The notes under the pieces are model-generated. The model saw nothing but the letters and a program-made list of their open reading frames with translations. It ran no database searches and was not told the DNA's origin. Shown here piece after piece: positions 1 through 8,386 of a stretch of DNA of 64,000 bases. How positions within the stretch are numbered: position 1 is the stretch's first letter; every line of letters begins with the position of its first letter. Source of the stretch: Candidatus Nanosynbacter sp. TM7-076 (GTDB taxonomy: Bacteria; Patescibacteriota; Saccharimonadia; Saccharimonadales; Saccharimonadaceae); the NCBI RefSeq assembly GCF_022828325.1, contig NZ_JAJQJS010000003.1, forward strand, positions 34,481 to 98,480, in the 5' to 3' direction. The translations under genes and the position numbers were made by a program.

Positions 1-606
1 CACGCAGAATTCGTTGCCGCGTTTCATAAATTCTCTCCGCAGACGTCAATTATTTCGTTGGCAGATTTGGATTATCAAATACCCGACTGCATAGAAACGG
101 GCGCAACATTTGAACAAAACGCCCTATTGAAGGCGCGACACGCAAGGAATCATTTACATGGAAATGATAAAAACCTGATAATTATCGCTGATGATTCTGG
201 CATGGAAATTGACGCCTTAAATGGTGAGCCTGGCGTATTTACAAGACGTTGGAATGGCCATGAGATGAGTGATCAAGAGATCGTAGATTACTGCCTAAAG
301 AAACTTGAAGGTAAAACAAATAGGCGAGCCCAATACACAACATGTCTTGTAATAAATTTTCCTGATGGTCGTGAGGAGGTAATTTTTGGAAAAAATTCTG
401 GCGTCATCTTAACTGAGTCACGCGAGGAATCACGGCTCAAAGGAATGCCGTTTCGGGAATTATTTTTTGTGACCGAACTTAATATGATGTTTCACGAAGT
501 GCGCGAACTGCCGAAATTGAAGCGCAATGGATATTCACTCGGGCATGAAGTTGCGGTCGAAAAATGTGCTAGTGTGGTACGGGAAAATTTATTTGACTCT
601 GTATAG
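1..606 (+). CDS. rdgB: Non-canonical purine NTP pyrophosphatase (RdgB/HAM1 family), 5' end cut by window edge
   Basis: The frame is open from base 1 and reads without a stop into the recognisable HAM1 sequence SLADLDYQIPDCIETGATF, so the true start lies left of the window. The visible ETGATFEQNALLKAR block and DDSGMEIDALNGEPGVFTRRW are the substrate and metal-binding segments of the ITP/XTP pyrophosphatase fold. The family hydrolyses dITP/XTP to monophosphates to keep deaminated purines out of nucleic acids. The N-terminal T-x-N-x-x-K motif is missing only because of the cut. The C-terminus is divergent, and the 3' end overlaps the convergent NUDIX gene by 38 bp. Confidence 0.85.
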   Translation, partial: HAEFVAAFHKFSPQTSIISLADLDYQIPDCIETGATFEQNALLKARHARNHLHGNDKNLIIIADDSGMEIDALNGEPGVFTRRWNGHEMSDQEIVDYCLKKLEGKTNRRAQYTTCLVINFPDGREEVIFGKNSGVILTESREESRLKGMPFRELFFVTELNMMFHEVRELPKLKRNGYSLGHEVAVEKCASVVRENLFDSV

Positions 607-1108
607 CGGCTTTCAACTCCGCGCTCTCACTTGCCCATGGAATGTGTTGTGTGAGTTCATCAACTGTCACAAATTTAGCATACCGTATCTGCTCTTCCCA
701 TATTTGTTCTTCGTCCTCGTTCTGTTGATGTAAGATATACTCATCGGCATTCTTATTAAGTTTCAGACTAACCCTAAGCTGTAAGTACTCGTCATCATTT
801 TTTAATCTATCTGTTTCCAAGATATCGTAATAGCCAAAGAACTTATACTGACTAGACACACTGTCTGTATTAATTCCCGTCTCTTCAGCCACTTCACGTA
901 CAATGGTCTGCAAGTAAGTCTCGTTCTTATTTGGTTTTCCACCGGGCAGCTGCCACTTTCGACCATCTTTAGAGACGATAGCTATTTTATTATCGTGAGT
1001 AAAAAGCCAAGCATACACCTGATTTACTGGAAGAGCCTGATCTTCTGGGTGAATTTCTTTACCGTCCTTCCAGGTGCGTGCTTTGATAGTTTTTCTTATG
1101 GTATCCAT
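569..1108 (-). CDS. NUDIX hydrolase
   Basis: The protein is 179 aa. A complete NUDIX box, GGKPNKNETYLQTIVREVAE followed by ETGI, matches Gx5Ex7REUxEExGU, so it should be a Mg-dependent nucleoside-diphosphate-X hydrolase; the substrate is unknown. A longer in-frame start exists at 1216. I place the start at 1108 because AGGAG lies about 7 nt upstream of that ATG and the extra 36 residues resemble no NUDIX N-terminus. It converges on rdgB with a 38-bp overlap. With rdgB and the next gene it forms a small nucleotide-sanitation group. Confidence 0.85.
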   Translation of the reverse strand: MDTIRKTIKARTWKDGKEIHPEDQALPVNQVYAWLFTHDNKIAIVSKDGRKWQLPGGKPNKNETYLQTIVREVAEETGINTDSVSSQYKFFGYYDILETDRLKNDDEYLQLRVSLKLNKNADEYILHQQNEDEEQIWEEQIRYAKFVTVDELTQHIPWASESAELKAAIQSQINFPVPH

Positions 1109-1276
1109 GATATCTCCTAAATTTATTGCCTGGGCTAGCCAGCCTAATCTATTATATTTTATATCCCCGGGTGTCAGAAAGTGTCCTGCGTTTTCTTTTA
1201 TAGCACAGAGCGACATGAGAGCATCTTCAGTGCTGTCTGCCGTATGGAAAGCATAGAAATATTTCTCTCGAGAGTA

Positions 1277-1714
1277 CTATCGGTCAATTTGATATATCTT
1301 TGAAAGATTGCCAATCAGCGTAGAGTCCAGCTTTTCTTGCTTGATTTCATGAATATCGAAATAGTTAAAATTTGAAACTTCATCTGTTTTACGAGGTGTC
1401 GTTAATAGAGTAACTTTGTAGGCAATAATCAAAACGGGGTCGTCGAACTTTGTATTCCAAGTTGGAATAATCAAGGGATTTTCTGCAGCGACTTCGATAT
1501 CTGTCTCTAGCTCTTCCAGAAACTCTCGTTTCAACGCTTCTGTAATATCCTCACCATGTTCCAGCCCACCACCAGGAAGGTCCCATGAGTCACTTCTCTC
1601 TTGAACGAACAGCAGTCTACCTAATTCATCACGCACTAATCCCTTTACTGCTACTCGGTATGCCGACTTTATGTCTTTTAGCGTTCCAGCTCCCATATGA
1701 TAAAAGTTTATCAT
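1277..1714 (-). CDS. NUDIX hydrolase (MutT-like)
   Basis: The protein is 145 aa with the NUDIX box GGGLEHGEDITEALKREFLE followed by EL. The usual G near the end of the box is E/T here (LETD), while the metal-binding REFLEE core is intact. The product probably hydrolyses a nucleoside diphosphate derivative. Its ATG abuts the left 70-bp repeat, a copy of the rpsH tail and terminator, so transcription from upstream should stop just before it. No Shine-Dalgarno is visible; an alternative ATG is at 1696. Confidence 0.8.
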   Translation of the reverse strand: MINFYHMGAGTLKDIKSAYRVAVKGLVRDELGRLLFVQERSDSWDLPGGGLEHGEDITEALKREFLEELETDIEVAAENPLIIPTWNTKFDDPVLIIAYKVTLLTTPRKTDEVSNFNYFDIHEIKQEKLDSTLIGNLSKIYQIDR

Positions 1715-1784
1715 AAAAAATAAACACCCTGCAATGAGGACGTTTATTTGATTTGCGTGAGGCTTAGTAAACCTTCAACAACAA
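1715..1784. repeat. Left copy of a 70-bp direct repeat (duplicated rpsH tail and terminator)
   Basis: It matches 5444-5513 at 68 of 70 positions. It contains the last codons of rpsH (LLLKVY and stop, read on the minus strand) and the hairpin that terminates rpsH. The remainder of rpsH is absent here, so this is a duplicated fragment. The two copies bracket a 3.7-kb AT-rich island. Confidence 0.92.
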
Positions 1785-1846
1785 AATAATATAATCAATC
1801 TTTTTGAACAACTCGTCATGTATTAATGTTTCATTAAAATTTTTTA

Positions 1847-2587
1847 TTAACGATATGCTATCTCCTTCTCTTTGCCATAATTTTGCTTTAAAGCTGTCAA
1901 ATACTTTTCAAAATATTCATATTTATGTTTAGAATTATACTGCATTATAAATCTCGGATGTTCCAAAGGTATGATTTCGTCAAAAAAATTATATTTTTTG
2001 TTTATTTTAGATAAAAATGTATAATTATCTCCACTTCCTATGCAATAACACACAGAAGTATCGATTCCAAAATCAATTTGCGCCTGTATTGAACTAACGA
2101 TCAAAGAATACAATGTTTCTTGCAATTTTTTACTATCATAATAATTACAGTTAACCTCATTTCCCTTTGAATTGGTTCTAGCTATACCAACAGGACAGAC
2201 AAAATTCATATAAAAATCCGAATAAAACTTTTTGCATCCACCATATTTTTCAATTACATCATATAAAAAACCTGAAGATGATTTGTTAATATAAAACTTA
2301 TCAATCAAAATACCAGTTTCTTTTTGAAGATGTTCCGCATCCTCAAATGGCACTCCTGTAACAGCTGTTCCTCGACGTGCTGGTGAACTTCCTAATATTA
2401 TACGACGTTTATTACAATCATTGTAAAACCTTTTGTAGAACGTTGTTGAAATTTCATTTACTATTTCTTTTTGACTTCCATTAAACGGATTTATAATTTT
2501 AAAATCATCCGGTAATTCCATTGATATTTTAGATAATTTTTTATTAAATTCTATTACTTTCTGGCCGAATGTTTTCTGTTCAATCAT
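1847..2587 (-). CDS. Uracil-DNA glycosylase superfamily protein, SMUG2/DUF4918-like
   Basis: The protein is 246 aa. The segment ILGSSPARRGTAVTGVPFED resembles the motif-I loop of SMUG2/DUF4918 proteins (NPGRxGAGxTGVPF), and LEHPRFIMQY resembles their C-terminal HPR-containing active-site segment. The family is predicted to excise damaged bases, but I have no evidence for its substrate. In this copy the usual motif-I N is replaced within GSSPAR, so activity is uncertain. The gene is very AT-rich compared with the ribosomal genes and lies inside the repeat-bounded island, consistent with transfer. AAGGA sits about 9 nt before the ATG. Confidence 0.7.
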   Translation of the reverse strand: MIEQKTFGQKVIEFNKKLSKISMELPDDFKIINPFNGSQKEIVNEISTTFYKRFYNDCNKRRIILGSSPARRGTAVTGVPFEDAEHLQKETGILIDKFYINKSSSGFLYDVIEKYGGCKKFYSDFYMNFVCPVGIARTNSKGNEVNCNYYDSKKLQETLYSLIVSSIQAQIDFGIDTSVCYCIGSGDNYTFLSKINKKYNFFDEIIPLEHPRFIMQYNSKHKYEYFEKYLTALKQNYGKEKEIAYR

Positions 2588-2699
2588 TTAGTACATCCTT
2601 CAAAATTTAACATCATTTTTTTGCCTTAGCTGATAAAAAAGTTCTACATTTGTAGGAAAAAATCTAATATCTTCAAAACAATTATATAATTTAAAGACA

Positions 2700-2722
2700 T
2701 AAAATAAGAGCCTTTCGGTTCT
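2700..2722 (-). terminator. Rho-independent terminator after the alpha/beta hydrolase
   Basis: On the minus strand AGAACC-GAAA-GGCTCT forms a 6-bp stem with one wobble and a GAAA tetraloop, followed by TATTTTATG. It lies about 50 bp after the hydrolase stop. Confidence 0.6.
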
Positions 2723-2773
2723 CATCGTATTTACTCTTCAAACTGCTCGTGTTTGCTAAAATTTTCCGAACAG

Positions 2774-3511
2774 TTATTTTATCAGTTTCTTAACTTTTTC
2801 TGCATATTCATTTGGATGATTAATACTTAAGTCTCCATGATAATAACCACTTAATATTTCTAATTCACTATTAATTAATTCATCGTGTATTATTTTTGCA
2901 GATTTAATCATAATTGGTCTTTCTTTACTTCCTACCATCACTATTGATTTTGATTTGTTAGTTTTTACATTCTTAAGATGATAGTTGGAATTAGCTTTTA
3001 AAAATGAAATCATATTATCTTTTGTTATATTAGAACTATCAATATAATACTTATCAAATAATTCTTCTTTTATTTTTAAACTTTTAAATTGAAGTTTAGA
3101 AAACCACTTTTTATTTATAAGCCCATAAGACATATTAATTGATGATTCTATAAGCTTATTTGTCATTTTCATTGGGCACGCTAAAGCACTTTCAATTATT
3201 GTATATTCACATATATTGTCTCTTTTTGACAATATATCTAATAAAATTTGTGCTCCTAATGAAAGTCCTCCTATAAGTTTAACATTTCCGTTATAATTAT
3301 TATCAATATATTCAATTATTTCATTTGCATTACTTTCAATAGAAGTAAAATCTCTATCACTTCCTGAATGACCATCTAATATTGGTAATATTACATGATA
3401 ATTACTTTTTAATATTTCTGACACTTCTTTATAATTCCACCATGATAATCCACCACCATGTAATAACATAATAATATCTTTATTAGATTTTCCATATTCT
3501 TTAACTATCAT
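2774..3511 (-). CDS. Alpha/beta hydrolase fold protein
   Basis: The protein is 245 aa. HGGG near residue 18 forms the oxyanion region, GGLSLGAQ is the nucleophile elbow with Ser, and YYHGDLS near the C-terminus supplies the catalytic His. These are features of a serine esterase, lipase or acyltransferase-like hydrolase; the substrate is unknown. An AAGGGG Shine-Dalgarno precedes the ATG. Base composition is extremely AT-rich (Lys, Asn and Ile codons dominate), unlike the core genes, which supports acquisition from a low-GC host. It sits between two other island genes. Confidence 0.8.
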   Translation of the reverse strand: MIVKEYGKSNKDIIMLLHGGGLSWWNYKEVSEILKSNYHVILPILDGHSGSDRDFTSIESNANEIIEYIDNNYNGNVKLIGGLSLGAQILLDILSKRDNICEYTIIESALACPMKMTNKLIESSINMSYGLINKKWFSKLQFKSLKIKEELFDKYYIDSSNITKDNMISFLKANSNYHLKNVKTNKSKSIVMVGSKERPIMIKSAKIIHDELINSELEILSGYYHGDLSINHPNEYAEKVKKLIK

Positions 3512-3531
3512 AAAATTACCCCTTAGTTAAA

Positions 3532-3788
3532 TTATAATATACAAAAAGCAGTAGAATTGGTATCATCACATCCAAACAAAGCATATTTTGGTGAATATTT
3601 GCCACCTTTGTACTTGCCTGATGACTGAATTTTATTACAAGATACTATAACATTTTCAATTGGAGATATTATTGTAGTCCTTTTATCCCTTCTTGCTTCT
3701 CCTAAGCATTCAAATGTTGAATCACCAGCTAGATCGTCTAAACTTACATTTAAAATATTTTAGCTAATTCTCTACAGAGCCACTCCAT
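3532..3788 (-). pseudogene. Frameshifted ORF fragment of unknown function
   Basis: An ATG at 3788 opens MEWLCRELAKIF then stops. Shifting frame at the AATATTTTAAATG run gives a continuation, NVSLDDLAGDSTFECLGEAR and onward, ending in TAFCIL and a stop at 3532. ELAKI(L)NVSLDDLAGD reads like the end of a helix-turn-helix, but I cannot name the family. It lies 20 bp upstream of the hydrolase on the same strand and just past the ABC-F end. A decayed island gene is the simplest reading. Confidence 0.5.
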
Positions 3789-3798
3789 CAAGTCTTTT

Positions 3799-4167
3799 TT
3801 ATATTTTAATTTTCTCCGTTATCTCTATATTTTCGATAAAATCTTGATCATGAGACACTATCACAACACCTCCTTTATACTGACCTAATGCTAATTCCAA
3901 AGCTTCAATCGTAGGAATATCAAGGTTATTCGTCGGCTCATCCAGGATGATAAGATCAGGAGAGTTCGTTGACATAGCAGCAAGCAAAACTTTAGCCCGT
4001 TCGCCACCGCTGAGATCTATTGCTTTTGTCGAAGAGATTGTTCGTTTATCCAGACCAAAACGAATTAATATATTGATCGCGTCGTGTAATTCAAGTTTTG
4101 GCGATAAATACCGCAAATTGTCCAAAGGCGAGTTGTCTTTGAGTGGCAATGACTGCGACTGATTCAT
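3799..4167 (-). CDS. ABC-F ATPase, second part (C-terminal half of ATPase domain 2)
   Basis: The 122-residue frame holds the signature LSGGERAKVLLA, Walker B LIILDEPTNNLD and switch-His VSHD of the second ATPase domain. The matching Walker A, GENGSGKSS, is in the preceding frame (4173-5408). Reading back from the ATG in this frame gives SENAKIIYMNQSQSLPL, which continues the ABC-F fold through the intergenic bases. So this is not an independent gene. It is the -1-frame remainder of the ATPase above it. Confidence 0.8.
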   Translation of the reverse strand: MNQSQSLPLKDNSPLDNLRYLSPKLELHDAINILIRFGLDKRTISSTKAIDLSGGERAKVLLAAMSTNSPDLIILDEPTNNLDIPTIEALELALGQYKGGVVIVSHDQDFIENIEITEKIKI

Positions 4168-4172
4168 ATATA

Positions 4173-5408
4173 TTATTTTTGCATTTTCGCTTTTTTTATT
4201 TCTCCGCGATGATACTCGGGTGTATTATTTCCCATAATAAAGTTGAGGAGCGAAGATTTTCCCGAGCCATTCTCTCCTTGAATCAATATTTTATCACCAG
4301 GACGTACATTAAAAGTAACGGGTCCTATCATCTTCTCTCCATCATGTGAAATACTTAGCGATTGCACAGAAATAAGGCTATGTTTCTTAGACGATACTTC
4401 ATCAAAAACAAACTTAATAGCAATTTCATCCTCCACTCTTTCAGGTTCATCCAATTGTCGCAGGCGAGACTCCACGCCTCCAGCCGCCCCTGCAATATTT
4501 GAAGATGCGCGCTCTTTGCGAAAATTATCGTTTAACTTATCACTATCCGATTTTTTGTGGCTAGCTTTGGCCGAATTCACACGAATTCTCGCATCCCGCG
4601 CAACACGATATAGTCGCTTTTTCTCCTTTTCATATTGCTCATAGCGGTCGGTCATTGCTTGACGAGCTTCACGTCTTGCTTCAATATATTCATCATAACC
4701 AAGATTATACTTATTCACACCCTTGCCGCCAGTCAATTCTATGATCCGTTCTGCAGTGTTACGTAAGAAATACCGATCATGCGACACGATCAAAAATGAA
4801 GCTGGCGAATTGTCGATAAAATCTTCAAGCAAAATTACTCCGCTGTCATCAAGATTATTAGTTGGCTCATCAAGCAAAATTAGATCATAACGAGACGCAA
4901 AAACTGCCGCCAAAGCTATCCGTGTGCGTTGTCCCCCAGAAAATGTATTCAGACGTCTATCCGGATCAATGTCACCCAGAGTCGCTCGTGATAAAGCCTT
5001 TTTAATCGTCGTGTCAAAATTTGCTACTTCGAATTTTTCATACCTCTCCAGAGCTTCACTATAAGCTAATAGCGTCTTTTCACTAGCCTCTTGAGTTAAC
5101 CTCTCACACTGATAATCAAATTCTTCTCTAGCCGACTTAACACCAGTCACTTCTTCTATAAAATCATAAACTGTCTTATCGAGCCATTTATTCAAGTTTT
5201 GTGGTAAAATACCTATCTCTTCACCACTCGAAATAATATCACCTGATGTATGCTGGATATCTCCGTTTATTATTTTTAATAAAGTAGTTTTTCCAGCACC
5301 ATTTGGACCAACTAGTCCAATCTTATCTCCAGCGTTGATAGCAAAGCTTACATCGCTAAACAATTCTCGATTATTAGTTTCATAAGACACATTTTTAAGA
5401 TCAATCAC
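4173..5408 (-). CDS. ABC-F family ATPase, first part (domain 1, linker, Walker A of domain 2)
   Basis: The 411-residue frame has Walker A GPNGAGKTT, signature FSGGQRTRIALA, Walker B LILLDEPTNNLD and VSHDRYF, then the charged ABC-F interdomain linker and the second Walker A, GENGSGKSS. It then stops at KKAKMQK. Family members are soluble ATPases that act at the ribosomal E-site, in translation or antibiotic protection. The start is GTG, and TATAAT ends 6 nt upstream, so the mRNA is probably leaderless. The frame change lies in ATAAAAAAAGC at about 4187-4197. One extra A, or a -1 slip on A_AAA_AAA, restores one ABC-F of about 538 aa. Confidence 0.85.
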   Translation of the reverse strand: MIDLKNVSYETNNRELFSDVSFAINAGDKIGLVGPNGAGKTTLLKIINGDIQHTSGDIISSGEEIGILPQNLNKWLDKTVYDFIEEVTGVKSAREEFDYQCERLTQEASEKTLLAYSEALERYEKFEVANFDTTIKKALSRATLGDIDPDRRLNTFSGGQRTRIALAAVFASRYDLILLDEPTNNLDDSGVILLEDFIDNSPASFLIVSHDRYFLRNTAERIIELTGGKGVNKYNLGYDEYIEARREARQAMTDRYEQYEKEKKRLYRVARDARIRVNSAKASHKKSDSDKLNDNFRKERASSNIAGAAGGVESRLRQLDEPERVEDEIAIKFVFDEVSSKKHSLISVQSLSISHDGEKMIGPVTFNVRPGDKILIQGENGSGKSSLLNFIMGNNTPEYHRGEIKKAKMQK

Positions 5409-5414
5409 ATCACT

Positions 5415-5420
5415 ATTATA
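5415..5420 (-). promoter_or_regulatory. -10 box of the ABC-F gene (leaderless)
   Basis: A consensus TATAAT ends 6 nt before the GTG start at 5408. Just upstream lies the perfect 10-bp palindrome TCTACGTAGA at 5426-5435, which would suit an operator. No convincing -35 is visible. Confidence 0.55.
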
Positions 5421-5443
5421 CTATCTCTACGTAGATAGATATA

Positions 5444-5513
5444 AAAAAATAAACGCCCTGCAATGAGGACGTTTATTTGATTTGCGTAAGGCTTAGTAAA
5501 CCTTCAACAACAA
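5444..5513. repeat. Right copy of the 70-bp direct repeat (native rpsH tail)
   Basis: This copy belongs to the intact rpsH and contains its last codons, stop and terminator hairpin. It is 97% identical to 1715-1784. See the left copy and the island finding. Confidence 0.92.
5447..5478 (-). terminator. Rho-independent terminator of the ribosomal protein operon
   Basis: The arms AAATAAACGTCCT and AGGGCGTTTATTT form a 13-bp stem with one wobble, followed on the minus strand by a T-run. It ends the operon directly after rpsH. Confidence 0.88.
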
Positions 5514-5894
5514 TTCGCCACCAAGTTTAGCCTTAGCTGCTTCGGCGCCAGTCATGACACCTTTTGATGTTGAGATAAGTACTAAACCGCGGCCACTCTT
5601 TACCTTTGGAATCTCGCTAGCGCCGACGTAAACGCGACGACCAGGTTTTGAGATACGGGTAATTTCGTTAATAGTGCTGTTAGTTCCTTTTTCATTGATA
5701 GTAACTACCAACACGCCACGAGGTTTAGCATCTTCCAGTTTGACATCTGCCAAGTAGCCGTTTTTGACTAATTGTTCAGCGATGACTTTCTTCATCTTGC
5801 TGGACGGAACACGAACTTCCGTTTTGCCAACCAATTTCGCATTGCGGATGCGAGTCAGAAGGTCGGCGATTGGGTCTGTAGTTTGCATAGACAT
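5493..5894 (-). CDS. rpsH: 30S ribosomal protein uS8
   Basis: The protein is 133 aa, typical length. It begins MSMQTTDPIADLLTRIRNA and ends with the conserved SGRGLVLISTSKGVMTGAEA segment. It binds the central domain of 16S rRNA. It is the last gene of this operon: in many bacteria rplF-rplR-rpsE-rplO-secY follow, but here a terminator and then the repeat-bounded island follow. The upstream neighbour is rpsN (20-bp gap). Confidence 0.98.
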   Translation of the reverse strand: MSMQTTDPIADLLTRIRNAKLVGKTEVRVPSSKMKKVIAEQLVKNGYLADVKLEDAKPRGVLVVTINEKGTNSTINEITRISKPGRRVYVGASEIPKVKSGRGLVLISTSKGVMTGAEAAKAKLGGELLLKVY

Positions 5895-5914
5895 ATTCTA
5901 ATCTCCTTTCCTTC

Positions 5915-6184
5915 TTACCAACTACTCTTTGTTATGCCTGGGATTTCACCCTTGGCTGCTTTTTCGCGGAAATTGATACGGCTCAAGCCGAATTGACGCA
6001 TGTAGCCGCGTGGGCGACCAGAGATGCTATCACGGTTCTTGTGCCTGGTTGGACTAGAATTGCGAGGCAACTTCTGCAAGCCATCGAGGTCGCCAAGCTC
6101 TTTCAACTCAGCACGCTTGGCTGCAAACTTGGCAATCATCTTCATACGCTTCTTATCACGAGCGACCATTGATTTCTTAGCCAT
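5915..6184 (-). CDS. rpsN: 30S ribosomal protein uS14, zinc-independent form
   Basis: The protein is 89 aa and contains no cysteine, so it is the longer C-minus (zinc-free) type and not the CxxC...CxxC form. The conserved [19 protein letters not shown] and the KSSW end are present. It sits in the 30S head. Its start overlaps the rplE stop by one base. Confidence 0.97.
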   Translation of the reverse strand: MAKKSMVARDKKRMKMIAKFAAKRAELKELGDLDGLQKLPRNSSPTRHKNRDSISGRPRGYMRQFGLSRINFREKAAKGEIPGITKSSW

Positions 6185-6768
6185 TACTTGACGCCTCCTT
6201 TCTTCTCAAACGGCATGCCGAATTTTTCTAGCAACGCCTTAGAAGCTTCCTTGTTGCCGTTCTTGATAACAAATGTAACTTGCAAACCGTGCAAAACCTG
6301 AGTTTCCTCAAATGTTAATTCTGGAAAAATCGATTGCTCGGTGATGCCGAGATTGTAATTGCCACCTTTATCAAACTTCAAGCCAACGCCGTGGAAGTCA
6401 CGAACGCGAGGCAAAGCAACGTTAATCAAACGATCCATGAACTCGTACATACGAGCGCCGCGCAAAGTTACGCTAACACCAATTGGCGCGCCCATACCTT
6501 TACGAATACTAAATGTCGCGATTGATTTTTTGGCTCGTCGAGCTACTGGTGCTTGACCGGTAATTTTCTCGACGGTGTTTTTGACAATTTCGAAATGACG
6601 CTTGTCATCTTTCTTTTTGCCGGTACCAACGCTCACGACGATCTTTTCCAAAGCTGGCACTTCATGCACGTTCTTTAGATTCAATTCGGCTTGTAGTTCC
6701 TTAAGGTAAGTTCCTTGATACAAGGCTTTCAAGCGAGGAGCTGGCACGACAGTTTTCTTTTCTGCCAT
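6184..6768 (-). CDS. rplE: 50S ribosomal protein uL5
   Basis: The protein is 194 aa. [20 protein letters not shown], the KIVVSVGTG segment and [22 protein letters not shown] are typical uL5. It binds 5S rRNA in the central protuberance and touches P-site tRNA. It is slightly longer than the usual 179 aa because of N- and C-terminal basic extensions. It overlaps rplX and rpsN by single bases, indicating translational coupling. Confidence 0.97.
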   Translation of the reverse strand: MAEKKTVVPAPRLKALYQGTYLKELQAELNLKNVHEVPALEKIVVSVGTGKKKDDKRHFEIVKNTVEKITGQAPVARRAKKSIATFSIRKGMGAPIGVSVTLRGARMYEFMDRLINVALPRVRDFHGVGLKFDKGGNYNLGITEQSIFPELTFEETQVLHGLQVTFVIKNGNKEASKALLEKFGMPFEKKGGVK

Positions 6769-7088
6769 TATTTAATCTCCTTATTTTTTACCTGGCGAGC
6801 AACACGAGTTTTGCCGCCGTCAGCATTCTTTACTAAACCAACCCGACTGGTTTTGCCTGATTTCTCATCAACAACCAAAGCGACTTTGCTGATATCCATT
6901 GGTACGTGAATATCTTTTTTGCCGCCTTTTGGATTGTACTGGCTTGGCTTAACGTGGCGATGTCCAACACCAACACCTTCGACCAAAACAGTTCGGTCTT
7001 TTGTGTTAACTTTTAGAACTTTACCAGTTGTGCCTTTATTTTTACCAGCAATAATTTTTACGGTATCGTCTTTATGAATTCGAGCCAT
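6768..7088 (-). CDS. rplX: 50S ribosomal protein uL24
   Basis: The protein is 106 aa. The N-terminal KOW motif HKDDTVKIIAGKNKGTTGKV identifies uL24, an assembly-initiating protein of the large subunit near the tunnel exit. Its start shares one base with the rplN stop. Confidence 0.97.
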   Translation of the reverse strand: MARIHKDDTVKIIAGKNKGTTGKVLKVNTKDRTVLVEGVGVGHRHVKPSQYNPKGGKKDIHVPMDISKVALVVDEKSGKTSRVGLVKNADGGKTRVARQVKNKEIK

Positions 7089-7456
7089 TAGAGTACCTCC
7101 GGAGCTAAGCTGACGATCTTCATGTAACCCATATCGCGAAGTTCGCGTGGAACTGGACCGAAGACACGAGTAGCTTTTGGCTGCTTGTCATCGTTGATAA
7201 TCACTACGGCGTTGTCGTCAAAACAGATTGTTGAGCCGTCTTTGCGGTGAATTTGATCGCGAGTACGAACAACTACAGCCTTAACAACAGATTTTTTCTT
7301 AACGTTACCGGTTGGGCTAGCGTCTTTTACCGAGCAGACGATTACGTCGCCAACGCGAGCGTAACGGCGTCGTGTACCACCAAGAACGCGGATACACAGA
7401 ACTTCCCTAGCGCCTGAGTTGTCGGCTACCTTAAGGCGAGATTCTTGTTGGATCAT
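7088..7456 (-). CDS. rplN: 50S ribosomal protein uL14
   Basis: The protein is 122 aa, the family's standard length. [20 protein letters not shown] and the [23 protein letters not shown] end are diagnostic. It lies at the subunit interface near bL19. It overlaps rpsQ by 4 bp (ATGA type). Confidence 0.98.
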   Translation of the reverse strand: MIQQESRLKVADNSGAREVLCIRVLGGTRRRYARVGDVIVCSVKDASPTGNVKKKSVVKAVVVRTRDQIHRKDGSTICFDDNAVVIINDDKQPKATRVFGPVPRELRDMGYMKIVSLAPEVL

Positions 7457-7764
7457 TTGTCGTCCTCCTTAGCCTCTTCCTTAGTTTCGCCAGAAACTTC
7501 GTCCTTTAGTTTGATAGAACCGCGAGACTTTTCAATCACCTTAACTAGAGTAAAACTCTTAGTCTTGGAAATTGGGCGAGTCTCTTCGATCTGCACCTTG
7601 TCGCCTTCACCTGCTTCGTTGGTTTCATCGTGAGCAGTGTATTTGCGAGTCACGGTGTACTGCTTGCCGTATAGCGGATGCGTTTCGCGGCTAGTGACCG
7701 TCACAGTGATGGTCTTGTCGCGCTTGGCACTCGTTACGACGCCAATCAATGTTCGTCGGGCCAT
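7453..7764 (-). CDS. rpsQ: 30S ribosomal protein uS17 with C-terminal extension
   Basis: The protein is 103 aa. The OB-fold core [16 protein letters not shown] and [19 protein letters not shown] identify uS17, which binds helices 7 and 11 of 16S rRNA. About 20 acidic and lysine residues ([13 protein letters not shown]) extend past the usual end, a low-complexity tail that is probably disordered. Confidence 0.96.
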   Translation of the reverse strand: MARRTLIGVVTSAKRDKTITVTVTSRETHPLYGKQYTVTRKYTAHDETNEAGEGDKVQIEETRPISKTKSFTLVKVIEKSRGSIKLKDEVSGETKEEAKEDDK

Positions 7765-7973
7765 TACTTGCTCTCCTTTGTGTTATTAATTTGTGTCAGC
7801 AGGCGTGCAATTTCCTTTCGGAGTGAACGCAACGCTTTTGGATTAACTAATTCGCCAGCAGCGTGAGAACGCTTTGCTTGAAGTAGGTCGTTTCGCTTTT
7901 CAGCCAATTCCTTCTTCAAATCGTCAATCGTCTTAACAACTGCCGCTTTAACAGATTTCTTCGTTTCAGCCAT
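7764..7973 (-). CDS. rpmC: 50S ribosomal protein uL29
   Basis: The protein is 69 aa, a two-helix protein with the conserved DLKKELAEKRNDLLQAKRS and NPKALRSLRKEIARLLT segments. It lies at the tunnel exit next to uL23. It overlaps both neighbours by one base. Confidence 0.96.
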   Translation of the reverse strand: MAETKKSVKAAVVKTIDDLKKELAEKRNDLLQAKRSHAAGELVNPKALRSLRKEIARLLTQINNTKESK

Positions 7974-8386
7974 TATGCGTCCTCCCGCTTGATGAACTTA
8001 CATTTGACTGGCAATTTGTGGCTAGCCAGACGCATTGCTTCGCGAGCGACTTCCTCTGAAACACCCTGCATCTCAAACAGAACAGTACCAGCCTTTACCT
8101 TAGCAACGAAGAATTCTGGGTTACCTTTACCGCCACCCATCTTCAAGCCAAGTGGCTTTCGGGTAACTGGAGTGTGAGGGAAGATTCGAATCCAAATCTT
8201 ACCACCACGCTTGATGTAACGAGTCATCGCCTGACGAGCAGACTCGATTTGGCGGGAGTTGATGCGCTCATTTGATTGTGATTGCAATGCAAAGTCACCG
8301 AACGCGATGTAATTGCCACGAGTTGCTTGACCGCGGTTTTTTCCAATACGCACTTTGCGGTGCTTAGTTTTCTTTGGTAACAGCAT
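7973..8386 (-). CDS. rplP: 50S ribosomal protein uL16
   Basis: The protein is 137 aa. [40 protein letters not shown] and [19 protein letters not shown] are the tRNA-binding and central features of uL16, which is needed for A-site tRNA accommodation. It starts directly after the rpsC stop. Confidence 0.98.
   Translation of the reverse strand: MLLPKKTKHRKVRIGKNRGQATRGNYIAFGDFALQSQSNERINSRQIESARQAMTRYIKRGGKIWIRIFPHTPVTRKPLGLKMGGGKGNPEFFVAKVKAGTVLFEMQGVSEEVAREAMRLASHKLPVKCKFIKREDA

Noticed and set aside
3799-4167. Independent small ATPase gene
   Set aside because: It has signature and Walker B but no Walker A, which is in the upstream frame; the sequence continues the ABC-F.
1715-5513. Insertion sequence or composite transposon
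   Set aside because: No transposase is present and the repeats are direct copies of rpsH sequence with no terminal inverted repeats.
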